A stretch of 64,000 bases of DNA from NCBI GenBank assembly GCA_018340805.1, contig JACMZG010001908.1, forward strand, positions 34,845,945 to 34,909,944. The letters run 5' to 3'. The DNA comes from Microvelia longipes (Eukaryota; Arthropoda; Insecta; Hemiptera; Veliidae). Position 1 is the first letter of the stretch; every line of letters starts with the position of its first letter. The notes under the pieces are model-generated. The model searched no databases, had not been told where the DNA came from, and saw only the letters and a list, made by a program, of their open reading frames with translations. Of this stretch, positions 1-8,600 are shown one piece after another. The position numbers and the translations under genes are program-made.

Positions 1-66
1 AAAATCATACAAAGCGAAAAATGCTGCAATCGGATTATAAAACATGCCAGACGATTAATAGAAACA

Positions 67-440
67 GCGGGTACGGGGTACCTCGGAACTTTTCCTCATC
101 ACATCGGATTCCCAAAGCTCGTCCTCCCTACTTCGGACTCACTTCGCTCGTCCTCAGAATATAAAATTCGCCAAATTTATACTGCAACACGTCTTTGGAC
201 TCGCTTCGCTCGTCCTCTGATACTAAATACATCCGTCATTCTTAGCGATTACCCATACAGGACTGACCACGCTCAATGCTGCTTAACTTTCATGATCAAA
301 CAAAAATCATGGATATACTTGTCGAATTGAAACGAAACTTAGTGCACTTATTTATTAAGTCAATGTACCGAATTTCAACTTAATTAGATTATTTCCTGAT
401 GTTTTACAATTTTTTAAAAAACGTTGAGTCAGAATTTTTT
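67..440 (-). repeat. Composite repeat with 5S-rRNA-like module, copy 1
   Basis: Read on the minus strand, the copy starts in an AT-rich leader near 440 with an AAGTTGAAATTCGGTAC-like motif, passes the shared AATAAATAAGTGCACTAAG segment, and enters a stretch resembling eukaryotic 5S rRNA. Box A (GTTAAGCAGC) lies at about 278-287 and a box C-like stretch (TGTATGGGTAATCGCT) at about 244-259. The 3' body, 70-240, carries three versions of the GGACGAGCGAAGCGAGTCC motif (106-124, 135-153, 197-215) and ends in a CCCCGTACCC-like tail near 70. A 5S-derived SINE (SINE3 class) is the best known comparison. The AT-rich leader upstream of the 5S part is not typical of that class. Confidence 0.72.
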
Positions 441-1139
441 CATAAAATTAATTATACATTTCATATCCAAATAAGCTATTCTGAAACATATCTGATTAAC
501 GGACAAAATTAAAATTAATTATTATTTATTTAAATATAAAATACTTAAAAGTCAAAATATTTTACAAACCGTTTGTGAGAAACTTTATAAAAATATAAAA
601 ACCGGCATAAGCAATCATAAATTAGTTTACATTTTTTTAATTTTAGTTTAAATTAATTTTTATTTTATTTAATAGTGTACTTTATTAGAGAAATATTTCT
701 TGTTTTTCACACACCTTTTACAGTTAATTCTTTTATGTTTGAATTGTTTTATAAATATTACAATATTGCCTAATATATGCGCATTTTGAGGGACGAGGAT
801 AGTGTTTATAGATAGCACTAACATTCTGAACCCCATAATAAAAGTTAATACAAGTTCTGTAAAATACTATAAAAGTTAATAAAAAAATCTGTGAAATACT
901 AGTATTCTTTTACTAAGCCTAGCAACACGACCTAATTTCAATTAAACAATAACAATCGATCTTAATTCAATGATAATGTTAGTAAATTTATAGCGAATTT
1001 AATTTCGAAAAAAACGCAAGTGGGACAGAGGGGTGGAAGTTGAACTTGGAAATATAGCCAATGTCTGTTTCAGGAGTCCCTGATTTAACCCTTTTAAAGG
1101 TTTACAAATTTTCACCGGGAAAAATATCTTTATCAATAT
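441..1139. other. AT-rich stretch without recognised features
   Basis: Low-complexity AT-rich sequence. I see no coding signal, RNA gene or clear repeat. Confidence 0.5.
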
Positions 1140-1190
1140 ATTTTGGGACGCAGAATCAAATGAAACCGGTCCGAAGTCAATACGACCACT
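1140..1190 (-). repeat. Dispersed repeat fragment shared with 29.4 kb
   Basis: The minus strand reads TGGTCGTATTGACTTCGGAC followed by a GGTTTCATTTGATTCTGCG-like segment. The same string with a few changes occurs on the plus strand at about 29395-29440. Related pieces appear near 2260-2300 and 2460-2500. Family unknown. Confidence 0.5.
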
Positions 1191-1545
1191 CTAATGGAGC
1201 AAAAAGTTGAAAACCCATGAAAAAAATTAGAAACCTAAAATACGGTTATTAAATATTAAAATTCAGGAGGAGTGTCGCTTTAGATGTTTTGTCCGATGAT
1301 GGATCGAAAAAACAGCTAGAGTTATATACGACCATTTTAAGTGACCATTTCGAGTGACCGACTTGTTTTCCAAAAAGTCAGAAAACAAGGTTAGTAAGCG
1401 AAATACGTAAAATATGGTAAGTAAACATTAATTTCAATCAGTGTATTGTTTTTAATGGTTTTGGGGCTCTGTGAAGAATGTAACTAGTGTCAAATACTTA
1501 AACCCTATGTGCATTTTTTAATCGTTTTATTTACATTATGTAATC

Positions 1546-1700
1546 TGGGGGCACAGCAGTGCCCCCACCAAGTCTAGCGGTCACTGGTGTACCATTTATT
1601 ACAGGAAGCATCTTGAGGCTATTTTCACCCCCTCGTATATCTTTTTATTAAGGATTTTAATATTAACTAAAAGATCTTGTTGAACTGACCCATTCGACGG
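1546..1700 (+). repeat. Dispersed repeat with conserved GC-rich hairpin, copy A
   Basis: This segment is homologous to 37774-37945 in the same orientation. It opens with a 9-bp hairpin (TGGGGGCAC, loop AGCA, GTGCCCCCA; 1546-1567). It continues through conserved blocks TCACTGGTGTACCAT, ACAGGAAGCATCT and TTTTCACCCCCTCG, and ends at CTGACCCATTCGAC. The two copies differ by point changes and a small indel in the A/T-rich part. No protein-coding frame is shared by both copies, so I read it as a non-autonomous repeat. Confidence 0.65.
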
Positions 1701-2139
1701 CAATGTTTTACCAAGAATTTTAGAGCTTCAAAAAAAGCTAAATTATTTCAGGCTGAGCAAAATATACCACGTCTAATACGATTTTTTGTATGACGAGCAG
1801 TTGCCTTTAAACTAGCATATCATTTCGATATTTGGGATAACTCAATGATGTCTGGGAAAATCAACTTCATTATTCGCTATTAGAGGCAAAATGAAAAGTA
1901 TTTGAAAGACTAAACTAAAAGAAGAAAGAAAAATAGAGCCCATTGTTTTTCAAGAAAATCCAAAAAGATCCGTATCAAAATATTATGTAATTGGTTCAAA
2001 ATCCATTTGCAAATAAGAAGAAAGTAGCAATTTCATCTGTGCAGGAGTAATGAATCTCTCATTAAACTTCTTTTTGAGGGAAATGTTCTCATTAAACTTC
2101 TTTTTCATACGCATACCTAGAAATGTTGTTACCGCAAAA

Positions 2140-2700
2140 AAGCGTGGTCTTGCTTAAGTTCCTGGTTTATATCTTATAACTTGAGCAGTAGTATTATTAC
2201 CATCTTACTCAATTTTTCAGGGTTTTTAAACGAAATTCCCTAAACATTTTAAAATCCGAAGGACCGGTTTTATTCGATTTATCCACCAAAAAACAACAAA
2301 ATGTTTAACCCTTAATGAAATTTTTAACCAATTAGAATAAATTAAAAGTTGAGACGCTACTGCTCAGGTTATAAATTATATAATGGAAACTTAAGCAAGG
2401 AATGGAATAATGAGCACCAGAATTTATAATAATAGATGGACAATTTGATGTTACCACTTAGAGTGGTCGAATTGATCGAATGAAACTGATCCTAAGGACC
2501 GCTATAAAAGCGCCAGTGTCGGTATTAGAATGATGACCATAGCTTTATCTAATCTATGAAACGCATTTCCATTAAAAAAAAGTGTAAGAAGCTAATAACG
2601 CTATTGCTCAGGTTATAAGACAAGAACCAGAAACTTAAGCAAGAAAGCAAGCATTCCAAAGTGAATTTACCGGGCTTGCGGAGGTATGCGCCAGAATTGT
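2140..2700. repeat. Inverted and direct copies of a 'TTGCTCAGGTTATAA' repeat
   Basis: Segments reading roughly CTATTGCTCAGGTTATAA and then GAAACTTAAGCAA occur in plus orientation at about 2352-2400 and 2599-2645 and in minus orientation at about 2150-2205, making an inverted repeat. The rightmost copy continues into GCATTCCAAAGTGAATTTACC and a GCGCCAGAATT-like end. The same family is seen near 18573-18800, 22050-22105, 28585-28640 and 61225-61330. Confidence 0.6.
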
Positions 2701-2899
2701 TTTATCGTCCTCTTTTGTATCTGTTATCGTCCTCTACCTTTACGACTTCATCCAATAAATTTCACTTAAATCCAGTATCTCAATATGGGCCTTACATATT
2801 TCTACAATAGTTGATCTTCTTGATCTTTAAGATTTAACCAAGCTGTGAGTCTCTAGCGTGCCGAGTGTTCTGGTGTCACTCGACTGAAAGTATCTGTTT

Positions 2900-2985
2900 T
2901 CAATCGAAGAATCAGCTACCGTCGATACTTGCTGTTGGATATAAATATCCCTGGACCGGTTTCGGCATATATGCCGAAACCGACA
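2900..2985 (+). repeat. Repeat segment, inverted partner of 5562-5630
   Basis: The segment beginning TCAATCGAAGAATCAGCTAC and running through CCCTGGACCGGTTTCGG is almost exactly the reverse complement of the sequence at 5562-5630. It therefore represents one arm of the element at 5421-5627 inserted in the opposite orientation. It ends in the palindrome listed separately. Confidence 0.65.
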
Positions 2986-3010
2986 TAGGCTCTGACTGTG
3001 GGTCAGAGCC
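2957..3010. repeat. Two adjacent hairpins
   Basis: A perfect 26-bp palindrome at 2957-2982 (CGGTTTCGGCATA and its reverse complement, no loop) is followed after 5 bases by a 9-bp-stem hairpin, GGCTCTGAC, loop TGTGG, GTCAGAGCC (2988-3010). Both are GC-rich islands in AT-rich DNA. Perfection of both stems suggests recent insertion or an active terminal structure. Confidence 0.75.
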
Positions 3011-3212
3011 TAACATATTATTTATCCTCCTGCAGCTCCGCATTCATTTTCAAACTTTAGTTTACAGTTTCCATAGCCATATTTCAGTTCATAGTTCTAT
3101 AGCCTGATTGTAGTGTATTGTTCAATTCTTACCTTTCTGTGTATTAATGTATATTTGTATCTTTATATAAATATACAATATAAAATATATACACAATATA
3201 TTTATACAATAT

Positions 3213-3214
<2 letters not shown>

Positions 3215-3299
<85 letters not shown>

Positions 3300-3309
3300 T
3301 ATATATATA
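3215..3309. repeat. (TA)n microsatellite
   Basis: Nearly pure TA dinucleotide array with two phase breaks (TTAATA and TAATAT). Any open reading frame across it is an artefact of the repeat. Confidence 0.95.
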
Positions 3310-3988
3310 CGAATCTGGAGACTCAAGCAGCAATCTTCCCACCTTCCCCTCTTGTTACACTATTTTTATGCCGTTGACCTTATTAACGTATTTTTCTTTA
3401 AACATGGTAATAAATCTGGTAAAAAATGTCTTGAAACGTTCTCTCCATTGGTACAGAAAGTAGAACAAGTTGTTTACCACCCCCGAATACATCTAAAAAA
3501 TGTGCTTAAATTTAGGTTCTCTGCATATTAAAGTAACAAATAAATAGTCAAGTCTAAAGTACTTTGGGCTTAAGAGTACTTAAGGTACTTTAGGAAACTT
3601 ATTATGCGATCCTAACAAATCCTGGAAGCCAAAGCTTGTCCATATTTTTCAATTTTTATTATTATAAAAAGGTGTTTAAATATTCATTGCACTACTATCT
3701 AGCTTTCAATCCAATTATAATTTTTACAACCCTATAAAATCTTCGGAATGCATCAAGGGATTTAGTTTTAAATAACAGATTAACAAGCAGATATAATTTC
3801 TGGATTCTTGTAAAGCTATAATTAAAAATACAACACCAATAAATTTTGTACAATAATGCAAATCACTAAGTTATAAAAAATTAATATACTATACAGGTAG
3901 GCAGGGTTCGCATATACTTTCCGTAATATAATCAATCTGTCGTATACATAAATCGACATGCAAAATACTTAATATAGTAAACAAAGAA

Positions 3989-4000
3989 GCCGCCATATTG
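3989..4000 (-). promoter_or_regulatory. YY1/Pho-like motif upstream of candidate exon
   Basis: The minus strand reads CAATATGGCGGC, matching the YY1-type consensus CAANATGGCGGC. Such sites are common close to transcription starts of housekeeping genes in animals. It lies about 165 bp upstream of the candidate ATG at 4166. Functional role is inferred only from motif and position. Confidence 0.4.
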
Positions 4001-4165
4001 AAAATATAATTAAATTAATCGGTTAACTTATTCAAGGTTCTGAAGTGACCAATAAAAAATGTGGTGTTAACAGGTTGTTAGTGGTTTGATTTGGTGGTGG
4101 GGCTGAGGGATTTCAAGTCCTCTAGGGCAGGGAGTAAGTCAGTCAGTGAAGTGCCGGGACTTAGT

Positions 4166-4259
4166 ATGGACGAGGATCCGCCCGCGTCGCCGGGAATAGA
4201 GTTCGACTCCACCATCAAATCTTTCCTCGAACAGGATTGTCTTCTCACAATTATTGGAG
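4166..4259 (+). CDS. Candidate first coding exon of an unidentified gene
   Basis: This is a 31-codon open frame from ATG 4166, beginning MDEDPPASPGIEFDSTIKSF, and running into a good splice donor (GAG|GTAAAT) at 4259/4260. The ATG has A at -3 and G at +4. The frame is open further upstream (from about 4091) but without another ATG. The exon is richer in GC and CpG (CCGCCCGCGTCGCCG) than its surroundings, and a YY1-like motif lies about 165 bp upstream. The acidic, proline-rich N-terminus followed by a helix-like segment (FDSTIKSFLEQDCLLTIIG) looks like real protein, but I cannot name the family. No second exon was recognised, so the rest of the window may be intron. A chance ORF remains possible. 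Confidence 0.45.
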
Positions 4260-4894
4260 GTAAATTTTACAGATATACATGAGTTAAATGTGGCCACCCA
4301 ACTTTGAATAAATATTTCTAAAAAATCACGTTAGAAGAATAATGTAAACAAATCACGTGATGAAAATAATAACACGAAATAATCACGTGCGACAGAAAGT
4401 GTAACAAAATCACTAAATAATGAAACTGTGTGCTGATGATGATTATTATTATTGTTATTTTTGTTTTTTTATTATTATCATTATGTGATGATTATGTTAA
4501 TATAATTATTATATCCACTCGTAAAGAAATAAAATAACTTCATAAAAAACTTAAAAAAAGGAACGTAAAATTAAAAATATTCACACCTTATTAACTAATT
4601 TATTAATTATATACATGATTTATTTTAGATTCCTAGCTTTCATTTAGGCGATTCACCATTTGCATGAAGCAAACTAATTTATATAAACATTATAACATGG
4701 ATCATTTGGTGTCGATAACAGACATTGTTGGACTTAAAGATGAAGACATTTTTCCAGTTTTATCAATTATATTCAAAACCGTAAATTGTATTAGCAAAAT
4801 CGGGAAATTTCATGTAGCGACGCATCATCAGTGTTATACAAATATAATAGGAAACCTAGGTTTTCTAATTTCTAATCCTTCTAACCTAGGTTTT

Positions 4895-4930
4895 TATTAA
4901 TTTTACTTGACTAATCAAGTAAAATTAATA
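4895..4930. repeat. Perfect 16-bp-arm hairpin
   Basis: TATTAATTTTACTTGA, loop CTAA, then its exact reverse complement. AT-rich stem; it may be part of a small foldback or the tail of the neighbouring repeat. Confidence 0.75.
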
Positions 4931-4990
4931 AGATACCAATAATAATATCAACACCAACAACGTCTTTCCACTGATTAAAGACTTAATTAA

Positions 4991-5160
4991 GCAGAGCCGG
5001 CTTTCGGCAATAATGCTATTTACTGAGCCGAGTTGCGTCTTTCAATTCATGGAACCTGACAATTCAATTTCATGGAATCAGAGTGTCAGATTCTATGATT
5101 ATTAGATTCAACTCCTCACTACAGCACAGCAAATGGATTATTGCCGAAAGCCGGCTCTGC
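4991..5160. mobile_element. MITE with 24-bp perfect TIRs and TTAA flanks
   Basis: A 170-bp element bounded by perfect inverted repeats of 24 bp (4991-5014 and 5137-5160; outer end GCAGAGCCGG). It is flanked on both sides by TTAA (4987-4990 and 5161-5164). A TTAA duplication is the signature of piggyBac-type transposition, so this is likely a non-autonomous piggyBac-like element. A shorter TAA duplication, as in Harbinger-type elements, cannot be excluded because the flank is itself AT-rich. There is no coding capacity. Perfect TIRs suggest a fairly recent insertion. Confidence 0.75.
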
Positions 5161-5420
5161 TTAATAAAGTTTTTAATTATTAAAGATGTTAATGATGGTG
5201 ATATTATTGTAGACAGTTACACTGCACTTACTGAAGTTAAAATACCAATAAATTGTATTAATTTTATAAGAATTATTAATTTTTTATATGCGGTGATAAC
5301 TAGCCCCCGGGAGCGATAAATCCCATTTAAAATAGCAATAGATAAAGTGTTGATTGGGTCAAGAGCTGAAGTCAAATACGTTTAAATTAAAAAGGTTGTA
5401 TTTACCGCAAGTTGAAGAAG

Positions 5421-5627
5421 CAATCGAAGAATCAGCTACCGTCGAAGACCCTCTAAACTTCAGAGGGCTCGTCGTGCTCATTGAGACTAGAAGTTAATCA
5501 CTGATATAATTTTATTAGTTGAGAGCTCGAGTGTTGCCCCGCCTGCTGATGATGGCGTTATACCGAAACCGGTCCAGGGATATTCATATCCAACAGCAAG
5601 TATCGACGGTAACTGATTCTTCGATTG
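5421..5627. mobile_element. MITE/foldback with 25-bp TIRs
   Basis: The ends CAATCGAAGAATCAG at 5421 and its counterpart ending at 5627 form 25-bp inverted repeats with one mismatch. The right arm continues inward to 5562 and is shared, inverted, with 2900-2985. Flanking segments GTCAAATACGTTT (about 5374) and TTCAAATACGTTT (about 5629) are also similar, so the original unit may be longer. Internal coding potential is not convincing. Confidence 0.6.
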
Positions 5628-5959
5628 TTTCAAATACGTTTGAACGCCCTGCACTTGTAAACCGTCTTTTTAAAGAAGAACCTGATGATGAAAGAAGAAC
5701 TTGTTTCCAAAACGTCGTCAATTGAAATAGCAATAACATGAATTACGTTCACCTATTTTTACTCGTAATACGCATTTATGTTGTCAAGAATAAACCCCAT
5801 AAGCAATTAATAAACTACAAATATGTTAATTATTATGGTGAAAGACGAAGCGAAAAAATAAATGACAGCATTATGAAATGGAATCACGTTTAAACCTTGA
5901 ATACTTATTTTATAAAAATCAATTAACATCTTATTTGAGCTTAAATAAATTTAGATAAG

Positions 5960-6173
5960 GTGATGAAGATTTCAGTCCTTTTTTAAAATATTTATTGGTC
6001 AAAATATATGAAGAGGTTTCGCCCAGGTATCCTGGGCTTCAACAGGTCCTGAAATTGACAAAAAGAAGAAATGGTTTGTTAATATCATGAACTGCTGAAG
6101 CCCATGATCCTTGGGCAAAAGCTCTTCATATATTTTGACAAATAAAATTTTTAAAAAAGGACTGAAGTCTTCC
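5960..6173. mobile_element. Foldback element, about 210 bp
   Basis: The left arm (about 5965-6050) and right arm (about 6090-6173) are imperfect inverted repeats of roughly 75-80 bp. Both contain TTCAGTCCTTTTTTAAAA, CAAAATATATGAAGAG and the GC-richer GCCCAGG...CTGGGC part. It is non-coding and typical of a MITE. Confidence 0.7.
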
Positions 6174-6440
6174 TTACTTTATCTATAAAATTCGTGACAG
6201 TCCAGAACCTTTAAAGTTGTTAAACAAGTGTGAATTAATCTCTCGTCTAATATGAACATGCACTTAATGTGCATAAAAATTCAATAAAGAAAGGACTTAA
6301 CACTTTGATTTTCACTTTATAATAAGAGATGTGAAGTATTTAGGATTTAAATATGTTATTTTTTTATTTATAATTGATTAACACTACACTCGATAATTTT
6401 CTTTAAATATTTTTTTTTCAATTTATGTATTCTGAACCGT

Positions 6441-6499
6441 AAATAAATAAAACGACAGTCTCTCCACAAAAGTGGAGAGATTGTCATTTTATTTATTTT
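6441..6499. repeat. Hairpin with 27-bp arms
   Basis: Arms AAATAAATAAAACGACAG...TCTCCAC and GTGGAGAGATTGTC...TTTATTTATT pair with two mismatches around a 4-base loop. The GC-rich tip (CTCTCCAC/GTGGAGAG) stands out from the AT-rich base of the stem. Confidence 0.7.
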
Positions 6500-8016
6500 T
6501 TCAAGTATTGTAACTTTTATACAATTTATTATAGTACCATAAAATCTTTTAAAAAAAAATAAAGCGCAATAGAAATACAACTTAAATTAGGCTTTAAAAG
6601 GCGGAGTGTTTTAGAACAAGTTCCAGGACATCAGTTAAAACAAGTGTAATCAGTAAGCGGAAAATACAAATAAACAAGGTTTTTCACTTCTACCTTTAAG
6701 AAATAAAATAAAATTCCACTCACTACCAGCAGGTTTAATTCAATTGTAAAATGTTTTGCTATTAATCTGCTGTCACATAAAATATTTTTAAAAAGCAAAA
6801 CTTAACAAAATATGTTGATATATAATTTAAAGCAAGAATGACAGAAGACATCATTAAATTATATATTAAGGGTAATGAAAAGAAAATACGAAATACGCTT
6901 TTGCAGTTGAGGTCGTTAAATAGTTTTTTTAAAAAAATGACCTTTAAAAGCACAGAGGTTCGGAGTTCGCGTCCCAGGTTACGCTTTCAAATTATGAGAT
7001 GTGTTCAAATAAATTATCGCAAAATTTAGATTTAACTTTAAGCGTAAAGGTTGTCACTGCTAAATGACATGATCACGCAAGGGGTTATCTAAGTTCTAAA
7101 CAGGCATTGTTACATTATTATTATTTTGAAATGAAAAGAGTACATGAAATACATTTAAAGTAACTTAAATTAAACTAAATTTAATTTATAGTTTAAGGAA
7201 CACTATTAAGCAAGCGACGTCAACATTATAGAATATTTTAAAAAATTCCAAGAGCAACTTTAATGCTTATATGAACCAATCAAATGACCAAATACTAAAT
7301 ACTAAATAAATAAAAAAAAAATACCGAGAAGGTGAAAAGAAATAATTAAACATAGCAGAATAAAATATGTGAGTCGCATTCATCATGCAAACTTGTGTTA
7401 AAACGAATATCATCAATGCAATATTTTCTATAACTATTTTATAAGAACTTAATCATAAATAAACGTTTTTTTGTAGTTGTATATTGGCATTATAAGTACG
7501 TATTTATTAATATTAATATTTTCATATTATACATTTTTTACACGTGCGTGTTTGAGTTTTAAAAGTTACTACATTAAAATGTATTTCGCAACAAATCGTC
7601 TGAAATGTCATTAGACGGTAAAACTGAGGATCACGATGTAAAACTAATTATCACATCAAGGGTAATAAAAGCCGAGTGCCGCGCAGAGAACCAGTACAGC
7701 ATTGTATTTTATACTAGTTATCTTAAACACATAGGATTTCAATTTGAAAATACTAGAATGTAGAAACAAATTAAGAAAGCGCTGTAAAATAAGGTCGAAC
7801 ATCATAGAAAAAGCAAAATTCTATTATAGAAGTAAGAAATCAAGAATTAATAATTAAATATAACTATGGGTAGAAAAAGTAATTTAGCAAAAATGAAACA
7901 TTAATTAGTGATAGGGCATTCAAATTAAATGAATAGAGCTGAAGAATAAGGTCGAACATCATGAACCAGCTGTAGCTTTTTAGAAATAAATATTAATAAT
8001 TATTAATAGAAAATTA
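6500..8016. other. AT-rich stretch with only a short direct repeat
   Basis: Nothing convincing except a direct repeat AATAAGGTCGAACATCAT at about 7789-7806 and 7948-7965, which flanks 140 bp of AT-rich DNA. Small open frames here are not supported by composition or motifs. Confidence 0.4.
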
Positions 8017-8240
8017 AAACAAAACAGCTTAAAGTTCTATAATAAAAACAAAAAAATAATTATTTAGCTTTAATTTCATCTAACACTGTAGGCATCTTCA
8101 GACTATCACATGCAAATTCTCACAAAATCATTTTGTGAGAATTTGCCTGTGATAGCCTGAAGGTGCCTACTACGTTAGGTCAAATATATAGCAAATAATT
8201 AGTTTTTGATTTTATTATAGAAATTTAAACTGTTTTGTTT
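8017..8240. mobile_element. Foldback/MITE, 224 bp
   Basis: The two halves are inverted repeats from AAACAAAACAG (8017) to CTGTTTTGTTT (8240). The core GCAAATTCTCACAAAAT / ATTTTGTGAGAATTTGC near 8112-8146 is nearly perfect, and the outer arms are diverged. It is non-coding. Confidence 0.72.
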
Positions 8241-8289
8241 AAATATTCTGTTAAGATATGGGAGTTCTATAAAAAAAATAGTGCTACAA

Positions 8290-8600
8290 AAGAAAAATTA
8301 CTATCAATAAATATTGAGACAACTAGTAAATAACTAAAAACAATGAGTAAGTAATAATCAATATAGTAATGGTTAAGTAATAATAAATATTGATATAAGT
8401 CAATATTAATAGAAATAATTATTCATTAAGTAATGATAAACATTGATAAATAGTAAATATAGCAACAATATAAACAATGAAATTATGATATATATAGATA
8501 CAAGAAGTAAGTATTTTGCAATAATAAAACATTAAATAATGATAGTTATTGATACAAGTATAGCAGTAATGAAACATTAAGTAATTATAAATATATTCAA
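8290..8600. repeat. Degenerate AT-rich tandem repeat
   Basis: Repeated, decayed units resembling GCAATAATAAAACATTAA followed by TAATGATA...TATTGATA, with irregular spacing of about 45-56 bp. A related unit is seen near 7885. Boundaries are vague. Confidence 0.45.

Noticed and set aside
1546..1700. Hammerhead-type ribozyme in the conserved-hairpin repeat
   Set aside because: I found no CUGAUGA...GAAA core on either strand.
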